Positions 47,995-60,060 of a DNA stretch of 64,000 bases are shown piece by piece (position 1 is the stretch's first letter; each line of letters starts with the position of its first letter). Source of the stretch: Datura wrightii. Taxonomy: Eukaryota > Streptophyta > Magnoliopsida > Solanales > Solanaceae. The stretch lies in NCBI GenBank assembly GCA_035772735.1, contig JASDFA010000001.1:89925501-89989500 (forward strand). Direction: 5' to 3'. The position numbers and the translations under genes are program-made. The notes beneath the pieces are model-generated. The model was not told the origin of the DNA. It made no database searches and saw nothing but the letters and a program-made list of their open reading frames with translations.

Positions 47995-50943
47995 TGTAAC
48001 GACCCGTCCGACCATTATAGTACCTTGACCATATTAACGCATGAATTTGAAATTCTTTTTATAGGCCCAATCTATTTTTTTTTGTAATGATAGAAGTAAT
48101 GGGTCTATTATTTAAATAGGTAAAATTAGAATTTTGTTGGGCCTAGTGACAGTACTGCTATGGCAAGCACCTCATCGCCATAGCGGGATTGCTGCAATAG
48201 AACAAACATTGTTGTTGCGGAGGAAATGAACCTGAACTCCATAATATTCTCACATATAAAATATGTATCCTATTGTAATAAGGATTAGTCATTAAGAGCA
48301 CTCTGTAAACAAATTTTTTGGTTGTCCTAGCATGAAAAGAATAGAGTGGCTAGAGAAGGACAGGATTCCGCCATCCTTCCCGACGGGATTCTTCAAGAAA
48401 TGTTAGATTTGATGCAAGAAATGGAACTCCATTGCTTCTTAGCAGTAGCTTGGTACCCAGGTTGGTTATGGATTACCATTATGCTATACTTTGATTAGCA
48501 ACTCACATATGTGTGAATGATTGATATGTTATTGATAAGTAAAATATGATTTATAAAATTGAAGGTGATTGGTGTAAACAGTAGTTAATAGTTGTTAGGG
48601 ATGGGGGAAAATAGCCTAAATAACAAGAAAAGAGAGTACAGATAGAGGATATGTTGTAAATATTAAGTAGGGATAGGAGCCCAATGTTAGGTGGTTGGTT
48701 GCATATTCTAGATATCAAGTTCCACACTGTTGATTTTACAATAGCTTCCAAACGGTGTATATGGGGGGGGGGTATCCCTAATGGGATAAAACTAATTATT
48801 GTAAGCACTGAGATGGGCATCAATATGAAATCTTGATAGAATTTCTAAATCAAGGGAAAAATTTACTTATCATGGGACTATGATTAGGTAACGAATTAAT
48901 CACTATAATCAATACAAGGAGGTTATCGCGAGTAGTCACTTAGTGGGAAAGGGGTGATGTGATAGAATAGATTTCATAATAAATACTGACCCTAAGTAGA
49001 GAAATTTCATGAGGGTGAATCAATAAATAATGGAAATCAAAATACGATGTAGGATTCCAAGAAACTAAACATAGGTATTTTACTAGCTGTGCATGTCTAT
49101 GGATGAATATCTAATTTTCCTTACTCTTGCTTAGCTATAATTCAAAAATCGTGGGGTTCAGGACTATGACTAAGGTATTTGGTATCGATAATGTGATTAA
49201 TATGTTTGGATGGTCCTCATACAATTGTTTTGTTAAAGATTTCATTGATTTGATCATGTTGTTTGAATTAATTCTAAATTGATTGAACTGTGAATGTTCT
49301 TTTTGAACTGTATGAGGAATTGTGATAATCGATGTGGACTGGTGATCCATCCTATATAGTGATTGATTAAGAACATAATGAAATGTGTTAAGGACAAATG
49401 GGTTACACATCCTTGTCTATAGATGAGAGGCTCGTGTACGAGGTGAGCATCTGGACGAGCAGTTGAGTATGATTAAGTATGTGTATAGATACTTGGATAT
49501 GAGTAGCTTGTGCCTGAGGTGAGCATTTGGGTGAGAAGATATGAATGAGAGATTTGTGCCAAGGTAAGCATTCGGGCGAGCAGTTGTGATATGAGTGGCT
49601 CGTTTCCAAGATGAGCATCCGATTGAAATAGATGAGTGGGAGCGGGTACCACACCGGTACAGTTCATAGATTACTAGAGTACCCTATAGGTCACGACTAA
49701 AAGGGCAAAAATAAGACACTCTGGCATATGTGTAAATATATAGAAATGTGTGATAGATGTTCACCTATACAAATGTAAGAGATATTGATATGGTGCAGAT
49801 ACATATAGAGTGAAGTTCAGGGAGGTACAAATACATACTTGTGTTCATATTCCTGAGTAGACATGACTCCAGTTTTATGATTTATGTATTTATAGTTCAT
49901 AGTTTAACTGTGTTACTTGATAATGGTTGATAAAAGTATATTGTTGTTGTTACACATAATCTGTGGTGATCATCTAAATTTGGTTGAGTCTAGTATAACT
50001 AAGTTAGGTTGGTTATTGTATTGGTCCCATAATGGGTAATTGCATCTATAATGCCTGTGTTGGGTGATCTTGACTTGGGAAAGAAGTTCCATTAGTAGAT
50101 GTAGATCTGAGATAATGATAATATGGGTTATAGATGGTTAATAAAAGATAACCTAGGTAAAAATATTTCGGAGTAGTGGAATCAATAGCGAGTAACTAAA
50201 AAGGGCTTAACGAATGAAATTCGGATAAGGTAATGCGTAATGAGATTATAGCCTTAAAAAGGCAAGTTGAAGAAGAGGAGCGCCAATAATGTCGATATAC
50301 TTTTGAAATGGGTTACCGCTGCAGTGGGTATGTCCCCACAACCATGGAATAATGTCAGTGAGAAAGTCACCACTGTAGCGAGACAATGATACCAGTGCAG
50401 GGGTTGGAAAGTTAATAAATTGATTGTTAAGTTAAGTGGGGAAAATTGTACTGCATGTAAATGTGTGTATATCAATAGGTGAAATTGTGTATTTGAATGA
50501 GGATCTAATTGAGATTTAGACTTTCTTTTGGGTATGTTTCTTGTGACTCAGAAAGTTTAATCAATTTCTTATTAATTATATACTATTGCATGACTAATCC
50601 TAGTCGGTTGATGTTGCATACCAATATATGTGATGTAGTGATACTATCTTGCTACACCTTTTTGCTTGCAACACTCAGCATTAGCTTTTGCCTTCTCTCT
50701 ATAAGAGAAGCTATGTCATTTTATTTGTCATTGTTTCCAGTATAGCTCTTGTACCTTTATAGACTAGATCTTAGGAGAGTCATGAATTTGGAAGGATTTT
50801 TTTGTAAGGTTAAAAATATTGTAGGTTTATGTAACTTAATAAGAGTCTTAATTATTTTTACCTGTTATTACAAAAAGGGGTTCTCCAATCAACTTAGGAT
50901 CGATGTTGGTTCCCTCATGACTCGACTATTTGGATAATGTCCA
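47995..50943 (+). repeat. W 3' LTR
   Basis: Begins tgtaacgacccgtccg and ends with aggatcgatgttggttccct ... ataatgtcca, matching the end of the 5' LTR at 46267. About 2.95 kb. It has a nine-G run at 48764-48772 and a tandem repeat at 49413-49655. Its right end abuts the protease remnant Q. Confidence 0.75.
49413..49655 (+). repeat. Imperfect tandem repeat in W LTR, about four units
   Basis: Units of the form gatgagaggctcgtgtacga followed by ggtgagcatctgg-cgagcag recur at about 49413, 49495, 49545 and 49592, with variable spacers. Related units occur inverted at 44870-44990. Confidence 0.7.
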
Positions 50944-52060
50944 TACTACACCTATAAACTCATCTTGTTATAAATGACTTACTAACCGAGGTGGATGAGA
51001 GAATAATTTATTCACCCACTTTGGCTCTATCCAAAATTTCATAGCAATAAAAGGAGTTAGATACAACAAAGTAGATCCAAGATCTATAAGAGCATAAACA
51101 TCAAGGGTGAAGATTGTCAATATAGTTGTGATGACATCTGGGATGCCTCTGCATCCTGATGAGTAGCTAAATTATACAAGAGGTTCTAAATTTTGCTTGT
51201 TCCAATCATTACCCTGTGGTGATGCCTTACCGAACTGTGGATTGTGTATCTATGATGAGCTATCGAGTTGCTAGAATGAACCCTATTTCCACTATTGCCT
51301 ACTTTGTTGAGGGCAAATTTCTTTAAAAATGTCCTTGGAGACCATATCCTTAACATACGTCCAAGCCTATATGATATTTACCTACACGACCCTTACTACA
51401 CTTTCTATAAGGAGGACACTGTAAGGTCCTTTTCCCTACACTATCCTATGATGGTGAACTTGGTGCCCTAAATCTCTAATCATTTATACTCCTCTGGGAT
51501 AGTAATTGGATGTATAAGGTGAAGTCCCTAATGACCTCTTGTTGAAGAAAGACCTATAACAATTCTCTTGATATACCTTATTTTTGCCAACTAACCTGAC
51601 CCTTTTGTTCGGGTTCCTATTCTAGTTTGGATCTTATCTTCTATTATTGTTCCTTGTTCTGTTCTTCTTAAGCCATTAACCTAAATATATGCATATTTTT
51701 TAGTAAGGCTACAACACACTCTCCATACTATAGGCTTTAAGTCCCTACGTAAATCATTGCATCCTTGCTCTCATAGTAGAAATTAGCTCAGAGCATATCG
51801 AGAAAGCTGCGTGAACCTAAGGTTATAATCCTTTACCCTTATGGTGCCTTGAATGAGGTCTATTAATTCATCATTATTGACTTTCCTCAAGTTGAATGGA
51901 AGAAAGTGATCAATGAAGGCATTCATAAAATAATCGTAAGTTGCGGGAGAAATATCTTTCCCTCGAGATAATTCCCCTTGCTCATACCATGTAATAGACA
52001 TAGCTTTTAGCTGATAAGAGACAAATTCAACTTCCTTAGTATCACTAGCATGAATGGCTT
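50944..52060 (-). pseudogene. gag: Q: Ty3/gypsy gag-protease remnant, first part
   Basis: Minus strand. 52001-51783 is open and reads as gag capsid (MSITWYEQGELSRGKD, YFMNAFIDHFLPFNLRKV, DELIDLIQGTIRVKDYNLRF, TQLSRYALS). Further left the nucleocapsid is decayed, and at about 51110-50950 a protease segment reads DVYALIDLGSTLLYLTP with the catalytic aspartate. W LTR cuts it at 50943. The gag N-terminus continues at 63312 beyond the family L solo LTR, which inserted in the middle of HASDTKEVEF-type capsid sequence. Confidence 0.8.
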
Positions 52061-52379
52061 TGTTACACCCCGAAAATATTATTTATTTTGTTTGATAATT
52101 ATTTGATGTTTATATGTAATATTAAGGGAATTATGGGTTGTAGATTGTCCATAGGTGAGGAGGATAACATGCGCAAAGGGAAAAGCGAAGAGTATGTGAA
52201 GTTTGTAAATAAGGGTCAACTTTAAATGGACATATCTCCAAATATATAATGATTCAGAGGTCCTATAGCTATCAAATGAAAGATATTTGAGTCTAGTTTA
52301 CAGTGAAAAAAACCGCTTGTTAATCGGAGTTCGGAGTAAAATGTTATGCTCGTTTGAAGATAGCACTGTCGGCTGGACA

Positions 52380-52450
52380 AGAGCCCATGCACGCGGGAAC
52401 CGAGACAGGCAGGCAGCAGGCGTGCGCGCGCGCGAGGGCACGGCGCACGG
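52380..52450 (+). other. GC-rich patch in family L LTR
   Basis: gcatgcacgcgggaaccgag-type sequence with an alternating cgcgcgcgcg run at about 52422-52433, in otherwise AT-rich DNA. No gene is supported. Confidence 0.6.
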
Positions 52451-54067
52451 GCACCGCCCAACATGCCTATATGAAGTAATTTTGAGCTAAAAAGCTCATT
52501 TCTACTCTGTTTCACCTCATTTTTTTTTAAAACTCGCAGAATTAAGAGCTCTATCCAATGGTGAAAACAAATCTCAGGTAATAAATTGTATGGATAGGTC
52601 AAATTTCCTTATAGTCCAAGCTTGGAAAGGGTTTCTTATGTCGTGAGCTTCTAATCGTCGAGTTGTTGCATTTTTTGCTGCCAAGATGCTGCATTTTTTG
52701 CCAGTAGGGAGGTGAAGTTATACCTCCATATTGGGAAGAGTTTAGTACAAAAGGAGTTGGTTTTTTTACTCTTTAAATTATCATGAATTAACAAGTTATG
52801 TTGGAAGTGAAGTTGGAACTTATGTGTTGCTTGGGTGTGTGTTGTTTCTGCGGTTTGGAAACATGGTTCCTACACTTTTGGAATGGAATTTAGCTGAAAA
52901 GGAACCCCACATGGGCAGGGGTTATACACAAGTGACAGGTAAGTGTTCCTACTTGGTTTATCCACTCAAATTCGCAAGCTAAAGTAAGAAAATGACATAA
53001 AGTCAATTATGTGTTTTATGTGATATTTGACTGAGGTTTCTGCCCGTTTTTGTGAGGTTGTTATAGCTGTATAGATGCTGGAATTTATCCAATATATGGA
53101 AGGAATACACCACAGCTTTGTGGAGGTTAAACACCAAAAGCACGTAAGCGAAACTCTCTTGAATTTCCTGAAGTTTAAGACGCCTAAGGGACGTAGGATT
53201 GCTGAAAATTATATTATGATGTGGCTGTTTGGTTGTACGTTTTGGGACATGAATTGTGACTGGGAACTTTGCATAAACAGTACTCATTCCATGTAGTGTA
53301 AGTAATGAAGTTGAAGGTGTCGGAGTTTCTAGAAAGCCGAAGAAATTGGCAAAAAAGATGCGATGAAGTGAGGTATGTAAAGACTTCCCTATTCTTATTT
53401 TTCAAGCGCGAAATCTTGTTGTTGATCGGGCCAATGTTCCTATGTTTTGTGTTCATATTGATTCATACATTATTCTACCCAAATTATTAGAATACTTCAT
53501 AGAAGGCTTGAAGAGTTAAATATGCTTGAAGTGAACAAATGTGAAGTGAAAGGCGTATTGTATACGATTTTTATTGTTGTAGTTGTAAATCGAGTCTGAA
53601 GTCTCCTAAGCATGGGCACCATGAGCTGGTCCTTTATATTATGTCATGAATGTGATACCAAATGTGTTCAAAATTCTAGTTGTTATGTGAAATTGGTAAA
53701 AAGGCAAGAACACGGCATGCGAACGAACTTAACGCTACAATAAAATTTTAAGCTAAATAAGGGTAAATGAGAACAAGGAAATGAAAATGCTTTACAATAG
53801 TTATCCACCCTCTTATGAACATGTTCTAAGGTATATAAGGCCAAGAGGAGATTCCTTGATTTCTCTCCCTTTATCTAACTGACAAGTTAATGAGTTTTCG
53901 AATAAACTGATACGTTAAACTTGAAAGATAGAACTCGAATGTTAAATAATTGATATTTCTATGAAACCATCTTTATGGCTGTTTATACAAATTTTTTTAA
54001 TGTTATAAGGTTATATGAAAATAAGTATATATTTACGCTTATGCCTACGTTCAAGTTACATGCTAGG

Positions 54068-55501
54068 TGCTCGGTGCTTTGGTAGGGGTTAAAAACCGAC
54101 ACGTAAGTGCACGTGGTCAAACAAGTAATAAAGTGGCTAAGTAAGCCAAGTATCGATCCAAGGAGACTCTGGATAAGTAAAATTGCTTAAGTATACTATA
54201 TTCTAGTTTACTTCTAATTATGTTGACAACAATGTAACCAAAAGTTAAATAATTTTGTTTATAAACTATATACTAAAACTATTAACAAATATTTACTTGA
54301 ATTGAAACTATGGATAAGAGCATGCCAAGGTTAAGAACAAGTAATGAATTCGATAGTAATCATAATTCGGTTATTCTTCTCTTCATGTTGCTAGCCAAGA
54401 ACATTAGCCTAGAGATTAAAACTCTCGTATTTAATCTCACTTTAGAATCATAAACCATTCGTCTACATTTCTGTGATCAAATGCAATTTATGACCTAGCA
54501 ATACAATTCCGGTTCCTAAATTGACTAATACGGCTTTCAAGTATATTTCTATCAGGAAAGCACATCAAAACCCAATTTTCCCAAATCAAGTTAAGAACAA
54601 TACCCTATTAATTCACAACTTTCCAATTTCTTGCTCTCTCGAGTGAAATTGGACTTTTTAGATGTACATTAATGTTGGCCACACACTAATGCAGTAAGAA
54701 CAAGAATTAATAGAACAACATGAAAGAAGAAGATGAAAAACCATATAATTCACAAACAAAATTCAATACACATGTTCAAAACCTTAGCAAGGAAGAGAAT
54801 TAGCCACTCATTTGTGGATTGATCATCCTCAAATGAGTGTAAATCATACGTACAATTGATTGAAAGAAGAAAGAAAGAGAGAAAAACCCTTAGCTTTTTC
54901 GTCCCTCAACTGCTCCTAACCCACGTCCTTGCTCCACCAAGTCTTAATTATGAAAAATAAACCTAAGTGTGCTATTTATATTAGTAGGAATCTTTCCCGG
55001 ATTAACAAGCAACGTGTCACGGAGTGCATCGCGGAGCACGGCCTCCGTGACACGCTACGGACGCGGAGGCTCTCTGGAAAATCACCCGAAATCGGCCCAG
55101 GCAGCACCTTGCCGCGTTGGCAACGTGTCACGCTGCCTGGGCAGCGCGTTGCAGCCCCATGGTCGCGGAGTCCACCTGCCGTGGCACGTTGCCAACGCGC
55201 AGGTGGGCTGTTTTGAGCGGCCTTCCTGCCGTGGCACCTTGTCGACGCGCCGGTGGGCTGTTTTGTGCCTCTTCCTTGCCGACGTTCGCGTGTTAATTCT
55301 GTTTCCAAGCTTCTACTTCACCAACTCATGGATTAGTTACTCAAACATCATCAAAACCTACAAAACAAAGGCTAATCATGTTGGTTAGCACATATCTTTA
55401 TTTTATCTAAAATTACATGAAAATGTATACGATAACTTAGATAAACAAGACTAATTTAAGTAATAAAGAGTATCTCGGGCATATATTTTTGCCCGTGATC
55501 A
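54068..55501 (-). repeat. Y LTR1 (3' LTR)
   Basis: tgctcggtgctttgg ... gcccgtgatca on the plus strand (TGATCACGGGC ... AGCACCGAGCA in element sense). A GC-rich island lies at 55005-55275. Open frames in that island are identical in LTR2 but have no recognisable domain. Confidence 0.95.
55013..55146. repeat. Perfect inverted repeats in the Y LTR GC island
   Basis: CGTGTCACGGAG (55013-55024) pairs with CTCCGTGACACG (55043-55054), a 12-bp stem with an 18-base loop. CGCTGCC-TG-GGCAGCG lies at 55131-55146. In LTR2 the first arm has one G-to-A change at 59574. Confidence 0.9.
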
Positions 55502-55518
55502 CAACCCCACACTTAAAG
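55502..55518 (-). other. Y polypurine tract
   Basis: Reads CTTTAAGTGTGGGGTTG on the minus strand, next to the 3' LTR. A second copy stands at 60061-60077. Confidence 0.7.
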
Positions 55519-57450
55519 CCTTGTTCGTCCTCGAACAACCTTTTACATATCATGCAAATGGAGACTCCTACATAACTAATTTAGCAAGAGAATACAAGTT
55601 ACGGCTATAATGATTACGTAGGATACAAGCTAAAAATAGAGCATGCCTGATTTGATCGTTGAAATGAAACACAACCATGTTAAGACTTCTTAACCTCAAG
55701 AATCGACTCTCAATTTTTAGCAAACTCATGCAAATCAACTGATCAAGAAATCCCACATGAATTATATCCTTCATTCAACATGTGCCCCTCACGGAAAGAG
55801 AGTTACCCAATTTCACACGCAAAAACAATTTTTATATCACAACATGTGTGGGTATATGAATAGAATTACGCTCACTCTCACAAAGAATTCACATGCATCA
55901 TGTAATGACCCATAAGCTTGCCCTTAGTGTTTTATTCCACTAATATAAGGATGTATGAATGTAAGATCAAGTAGGACTTTTTAGGTTGTAATGTAACTCA
56001 GGTGCGGGTAGGTACTATTATGATCAGTAATAGTGACTATCTTTCCTAAGCGCTTTTAATACATCACGCCTTCATTACAAACTTCCCTTCCCTCACTTCA
56101 CCTTTTTTCTCCTTTTAGTTTTCTTTTTCCTCTTTTGTTCCCCCATTTCTTTCGACACTTTTAGCTTATTAGTAAGGAGTACTTAAGCAATATGTTTCAT
56201 TCATTCCTTTTCTTACTCCCTACTAATAACCAACCATTTTCACACAAATGCACCTTTTTCCTTTTCTCAACTATTACAATTGCTACTTTCCCTTCTTTTT
56301 CATTCTTCTCACTCCTTTACTCTTTCGGATTTTTTTTCTTTAAGCGCTTCGGAGTTTTGGATCAAATTCAAGGCTAATGAAAGAAAAAGGATTAAGCTTA
56401 TATTGCAGTTGTCAAAGAATAGGCTCAAGGCTCAATGGGGTTAACTAGGATTAATTTTTCAAGGTAGGTATAATGAGGGATAAAAGTTTGGTTCATTCAA
56501 AGAAATGCCTATATCATTTCCTCCAATTCACATCCTTCATTTCATTTTATAAACACACCAGGCAAGTTCTAGACATTCCACAATAGCATAGAATACTCAA
56601 AAACCTTACCCTCATGGCACATGCTCAAATCAAGACACACTCAGTAGACTCTTACTCAGCTAATCACCAGAATTCAGAATTAAGCTTCCATCATATTGAG
56701 TCAAATTCAAGAGCCTAAGTGTCTCAAACAAAGTTATACACTTGCATGCTTCACACTGAACATACTTGCATCTTACAAACATTTATAGCACATAACAAGA
56801 ACATCCAGCACCAAATAGTTATGGTTTCAAAACCCAAAACCTATCGATTAATTTTCCTCAAGACGGTCGTCATCCATCCATCGTCGGAAACAGTCCCTAG
56901 CTATGACTAAAAAAACTTTATATACAGACCAAGGAAAGAAAGAAAAAAGAAAAGAAAAAAATATTTATTCTTTGGTTCAAATACCCCCCGTCGGAAAAGA
57001 ACCGAAAAGAAAAACCAACGGGTGATGAAGTCATGCTTAATTCACAAAATTTTTTCAAATTTTTCAAATTTTCAAATTTCTCACCCACTTTTGTACAAGC
57101 ATTACATTCACCAAAAATCATTAAGCACAGAAATTTTGAAATTTCCTAGAAATTTCCCTCACCCCACACTTAAATCATGCTATGTCCTCATAGCATCAAA
57201 TTAAAATTTACAAAGGGTGTGAAATACTCCCTGGGGCCTTTAGGCTTAGCTAACAACATGCGTTTCTTCGGCTTTGCACAAGTGGGTGTTCAACCCCACA
57301 CTTTTTCTCTTCCATGCTTGTTAGTTTCCTCCTCCACGGGTACTCAGACTTCCCCTCCATCTGTGCTTAACTTTCCACCAAAACAACACAAAATGAAAAT
57401 AAACAAAAATTAACTCAATTGCAAGAAATTAAAATGGTACCTGTGGTACC
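55519..57450 (-). other. Y 3' region, non-coding, 1.9 kb
   Basis: No open frame with a recognisable domain. It is conserved with the X 3' region (22260-24100) despite lacking coding signal, for example around ttagtaaggagtactt (56169) and aggctcaatgggg (56430). The part up to 56191 is repeated at 60061-60752. Confidence 0.7.
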
Positions 57451-57499
57451 CTTGGGTTGCCTCCCAAGCAGTGCCTAATTTTACGTCGCGGCACGACGT
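57451..57499 (-). promoter_or_regulatory. Y hairpin block, two perfect stem-loops after the stop codon
   Basis: In element sense: ACGTCG-TGCCG-CGACGT (57499-57483), then 14 bases, then CTTGGG-AGGCAA-CCCAAG (57468-57451). Both stems are 6 bp and perfect. The first starts 8 bases after the TGA of the 315-codon ORF. Copies in X and ATH keep the order and spacing. Confidence 0.85.
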
Positions 57500-57507
57500 A
57501 CCAAGTT

Positions 57508-58455
57508 TCACCACTTTTTCCTCCACCTTGAGGATATGAATCTCACCCCTAATTTCTTTTCTAATTTCCTCTTATGCTCCAGGGGTGGTGGTGAAAAATT
57601 GTAAGGACCAAACAGTAGATGTTGGCTTTTGCATTTATTGGTCCTTAAGTAAGCGAAGTCATTTTGTCTTTCTGAGTTAGCAAATTTCAAAATATATGGT
57701 GCTTGGTCCTCCTCTAGACATTTCTCTACAAACTTGGAAGACTCTATTTCTATGTTGTCAACCAAATTTAATGTTGAAAAATGCGTAGAGTGTGGTCCAA
57801 TACACCTCAACTCTGAAACTGCATTTTGCTTGACCTCCTTACTTGTATATACCTTCTCGACATCGACATCTATCTCACCATTAAAGTCGACTGGGGGATA
57901 CGCTAACTCTTCTTCCAAGAATGGATTTTCCATAAGTGTGAGCCCATCACGGGGACACTCAAGAGATTCGAATTGTTGGGCTTCATCCAAAAATTCACCC
58001 TTGTCGTCCTCTTGTAGTTCCTCTTGAATATCGGCTAAAACTGTTTTCTGTGATTTATCACACGTTTCAGCTTCAGCGATCATCTCCGTGAATTTGATGG
58101 TCATCCTTTCTAGAGCCTCTGCATTCTCTTCTTGCTGATTTCTCAATACTGCCATCGCCTCCTTCATTGCTTCTGATTGCTCCAAGAGTTGTTTCAACAT
58201 GTCTTCTATTCGAGCTTGGCGTCCCAAGTCCTCATTTTCAGCATGCCTATATTCAGAAAAAACAACAGAAGGATCATAGTAGGGGCTTGGGGGAGGGGAA
58301 TATGCCTTTGCACAATCACCCCAATGGCCATATTGACACCCACATATATTGCACGTATTACAGTTTTGCCACAAGTGGGGTCCTTCATAGTTCAGACAAG
58401 ATTCACTAAAATATGAGTATCCACCATTGAAACCATTTATATTCCACGATGTCAT
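57508..58455 (-). CDS. Intact gag-tail-like ORF of element Y, 315 aa
   Basis: The only intact ORF of size in the window. Residues 20-48 are cysteine-rich with CNICGCQYGHWGDC (35-48 region: C-x2-C-x5-H-x3-C), a variant zinc knuckle. Residues about 77-135 are a predicted amphipathic coiled coil (ARIEDMLKQLLEQSEAMKEA). Then comes an acidic middle (140-215), and a basic end (KRKLEKKLGVRFISSRWRKK). Knuckle followed by xxEDLLKQ-type coiled coil is the layout of the C-terminal part of Athila-type Gag, so I infer a gag-derived protein lacking the capsid domain. The start lies about 150 bases from the primer site on the genomic-RNA side, and it is the first ATG of this frame. The product might bind element RNA or a partner Gag; that is a guess. 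No protease or pol follows. Confidence 0.72.
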   Translation of the reverse strand: MTSWNINGFNGGYSYFSESCLNYEGPHLWQNCNTCNICGCQYGHWGDCAKAYSPPPSPYYDPSVVFSEYRHAENEDLGRQARIEDMLKQLLEQSEAMKEAMAVLRNQQEENAEALERMTIKFTEMIAEAETCDKSQKTVLADIQEELQEDDKGEFLDEAQQFESLECPRDGLTLMENPFLEEELAYPPVDFNGEIDVDVEKVYTSKEVKQNAVSELRCIGPHSTHFSTLNLVDNIEIESSKFVEKCLEEDQAPYILKFANSERQNDFAYLRTNKCKSQHLLFGPYNFSPPPLEHKRKLEKKLGVRFISSRWRKKW

Positions 58456-58602
58456 GTCAATAAGGGTATACGAACAAGCAGAAAAATAAAATAAAATAAA
58501 GAAGAATTAAAACAAACACTAGACCACGTTGTCAACACTTAAGAAAATAAAACAAAAATACAGTAAATTTATACTTAAAACAATTTCACCAATTGCCAAG
58601 TC

Positions 58603-58620
58603 TCCCCGGCAACGGCGCCA
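58603..58620 (-). other. Y primer-binding site (tRNA-Asp), perfect
   Basis: TGGCGCCGTTGCCGGGGA on the minus strand equals the complement of the 3' 18 bases of plant tRNA-Asp (ending ...TCCCCGGCAACGGCGCCA), six bases from LTR2. It is the undamaged reference for the sites in X and ATH. Confidence 0.93.
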
Positions 58621-58626
58621 AAAACT

Positions 58627-60060
58627 TGCTCGGTGCTTTGGTAGGGGTTAAAAACCGACACGCAAGTGCACGTGGTCAAACAAGTAATAAAGTGGCTAAG
58701 TAAGCCAAGTATCGATCCAAGGAGACTCTGGATAAGTAAAATTGCTTAAGTATACTATATTCTAGTTTACTTCTAATTATGTTGACAACAATGTAACAAA
58801 AAGTTAAATAATTTTATTTATTAACTATATACTAAAACTATTAACAAATATTTACTTGAATTGAAACTATGGATAAGAGCATGCCAAGGTTAAGAACAAG
58901 TAATGAATTCGATAGTAATCATAATTCGGTTATTCTTCTCTTCATGTTGCTAGCCAAGAACATTAGCCTAGAGATTAAAACTCTCGTATTTAATCTCACT
59001 TTAGAATCATAAACCATTCGTCTACATTTCTGTGATCAAATGCAATTTATGACCTAGCAATACAATTTCGGTTCCTAAATTGACTAATACGGCTTTCAAG
59101 TATATTTCTATCAGGAAAGCACATCAAAACCCAATTTTCCCAAATCAAGTTAAGAACAATACCCTATTAATTCACAACTTTCCAATTTCTTGCTCTCTCG
59201 AGTGAAATTGGACTTTTTAGATGTACATTAATGTTGGCCACACACTAATGCAGTAAGAACAAGAATTAATAGAACAACATGAAAGAAGAAGATGAAAAAC
59301 CATATAATTCACAAACAAAATTCAATACACATGTTCAAAACCTTAGCAAGGAAGAGAATTAGCCACTCATTTGTGGATTGATCATCCTCAAATGAGTGTA
59401 AATCATACGTACAATTGATTGAAAGAAGAAAGAAAGAGAGAAAAACCCTTAGCTTTTTCGTCCCTCAACTGCTCCTAACCCACGTCCTTGCTCCACCAAG
59501 TCTTAATTATGAAAAATAAACCTAAGTGTGCTATTTATATTAGTAGGAATAATTCCCGGATTAACAAGCAACATGTCACGGAGTGCATCGCGGAGCACGG
59601 CCTCCGTGACACGCTACGGACGCGGAGGCTCTCTGGAAAATCACCCGAAATCGGCCCAGGCAGCACCTTGCCGCGTTGGCAACGTGTCACGCTGCCTGGG
59701 CAGCGCGTTGCAGCCCCATGGTCGCGGAGTCCACCTGCCGTGGCACGTTGCCAACGCGCAGGTGGGCTGTTTTGAGCGGCCTTCCTGCCGTGGCACCTTG
59801 TCGATGCGCCGGTGGGCTGTTTTGTGCCTCTTCCTTGCCGACGTTCGCGTGTTAATTCCGTTTCCAAGCTTCTACTTCACCAACTCATGGATTAGTTACT
59901 CAAACATCATCAAAACCTACAAAACAAAGGCTAATCATGTTGGTTAGCACATATCTTTATTTTATCTAAAATTACATGAAAATGTATACGATAACTTAGA
60001 TAAACAAGACTAATTTAAGTAATAAAGAGTATCTCGGGCATATATTTTTGCCCGTGATCA
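58627..60060 (-). repeat. Y LTR2 (5' LTR of the complete unit)
   Basis: Same length and ends as LTR1. Differences by eye include c/t at 58662, a/c and g/a around 58798-58816, the pair cttt/aatt near 59550, and three CpG transitions. Confidence 0.95.

Noticed and set aside
48764..48772. Nine-G run as a G-quadruplex
   Set aside because: A single G run without further G tracts nearby; insufficient for a claim.
49413..49655. CRISPR-like spaced repeats
   Set aside because: Imperfect units with variable spacing in a plant LTR; ordinary decayed tandem repeat.
54929..55388. Open frames of 95, 139 and 110 codons, repeated at 59488-59947
   Set aside because: They arise from the GC island in the Y LTRs on both strands. 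Identity between copies is explained by LTR identity. No recognisable domain.
57734..58416. Plus-strand frames of 60-97 codons
   Set aside because: Shadows of the 315-codon Y ORF.
58603..58620. tRNA-Asp gene
   Set aside because: Only the 18 bases complementary to the tRNA 3' end are present, as expected for a primer-binding site; no cloverleaf around it.
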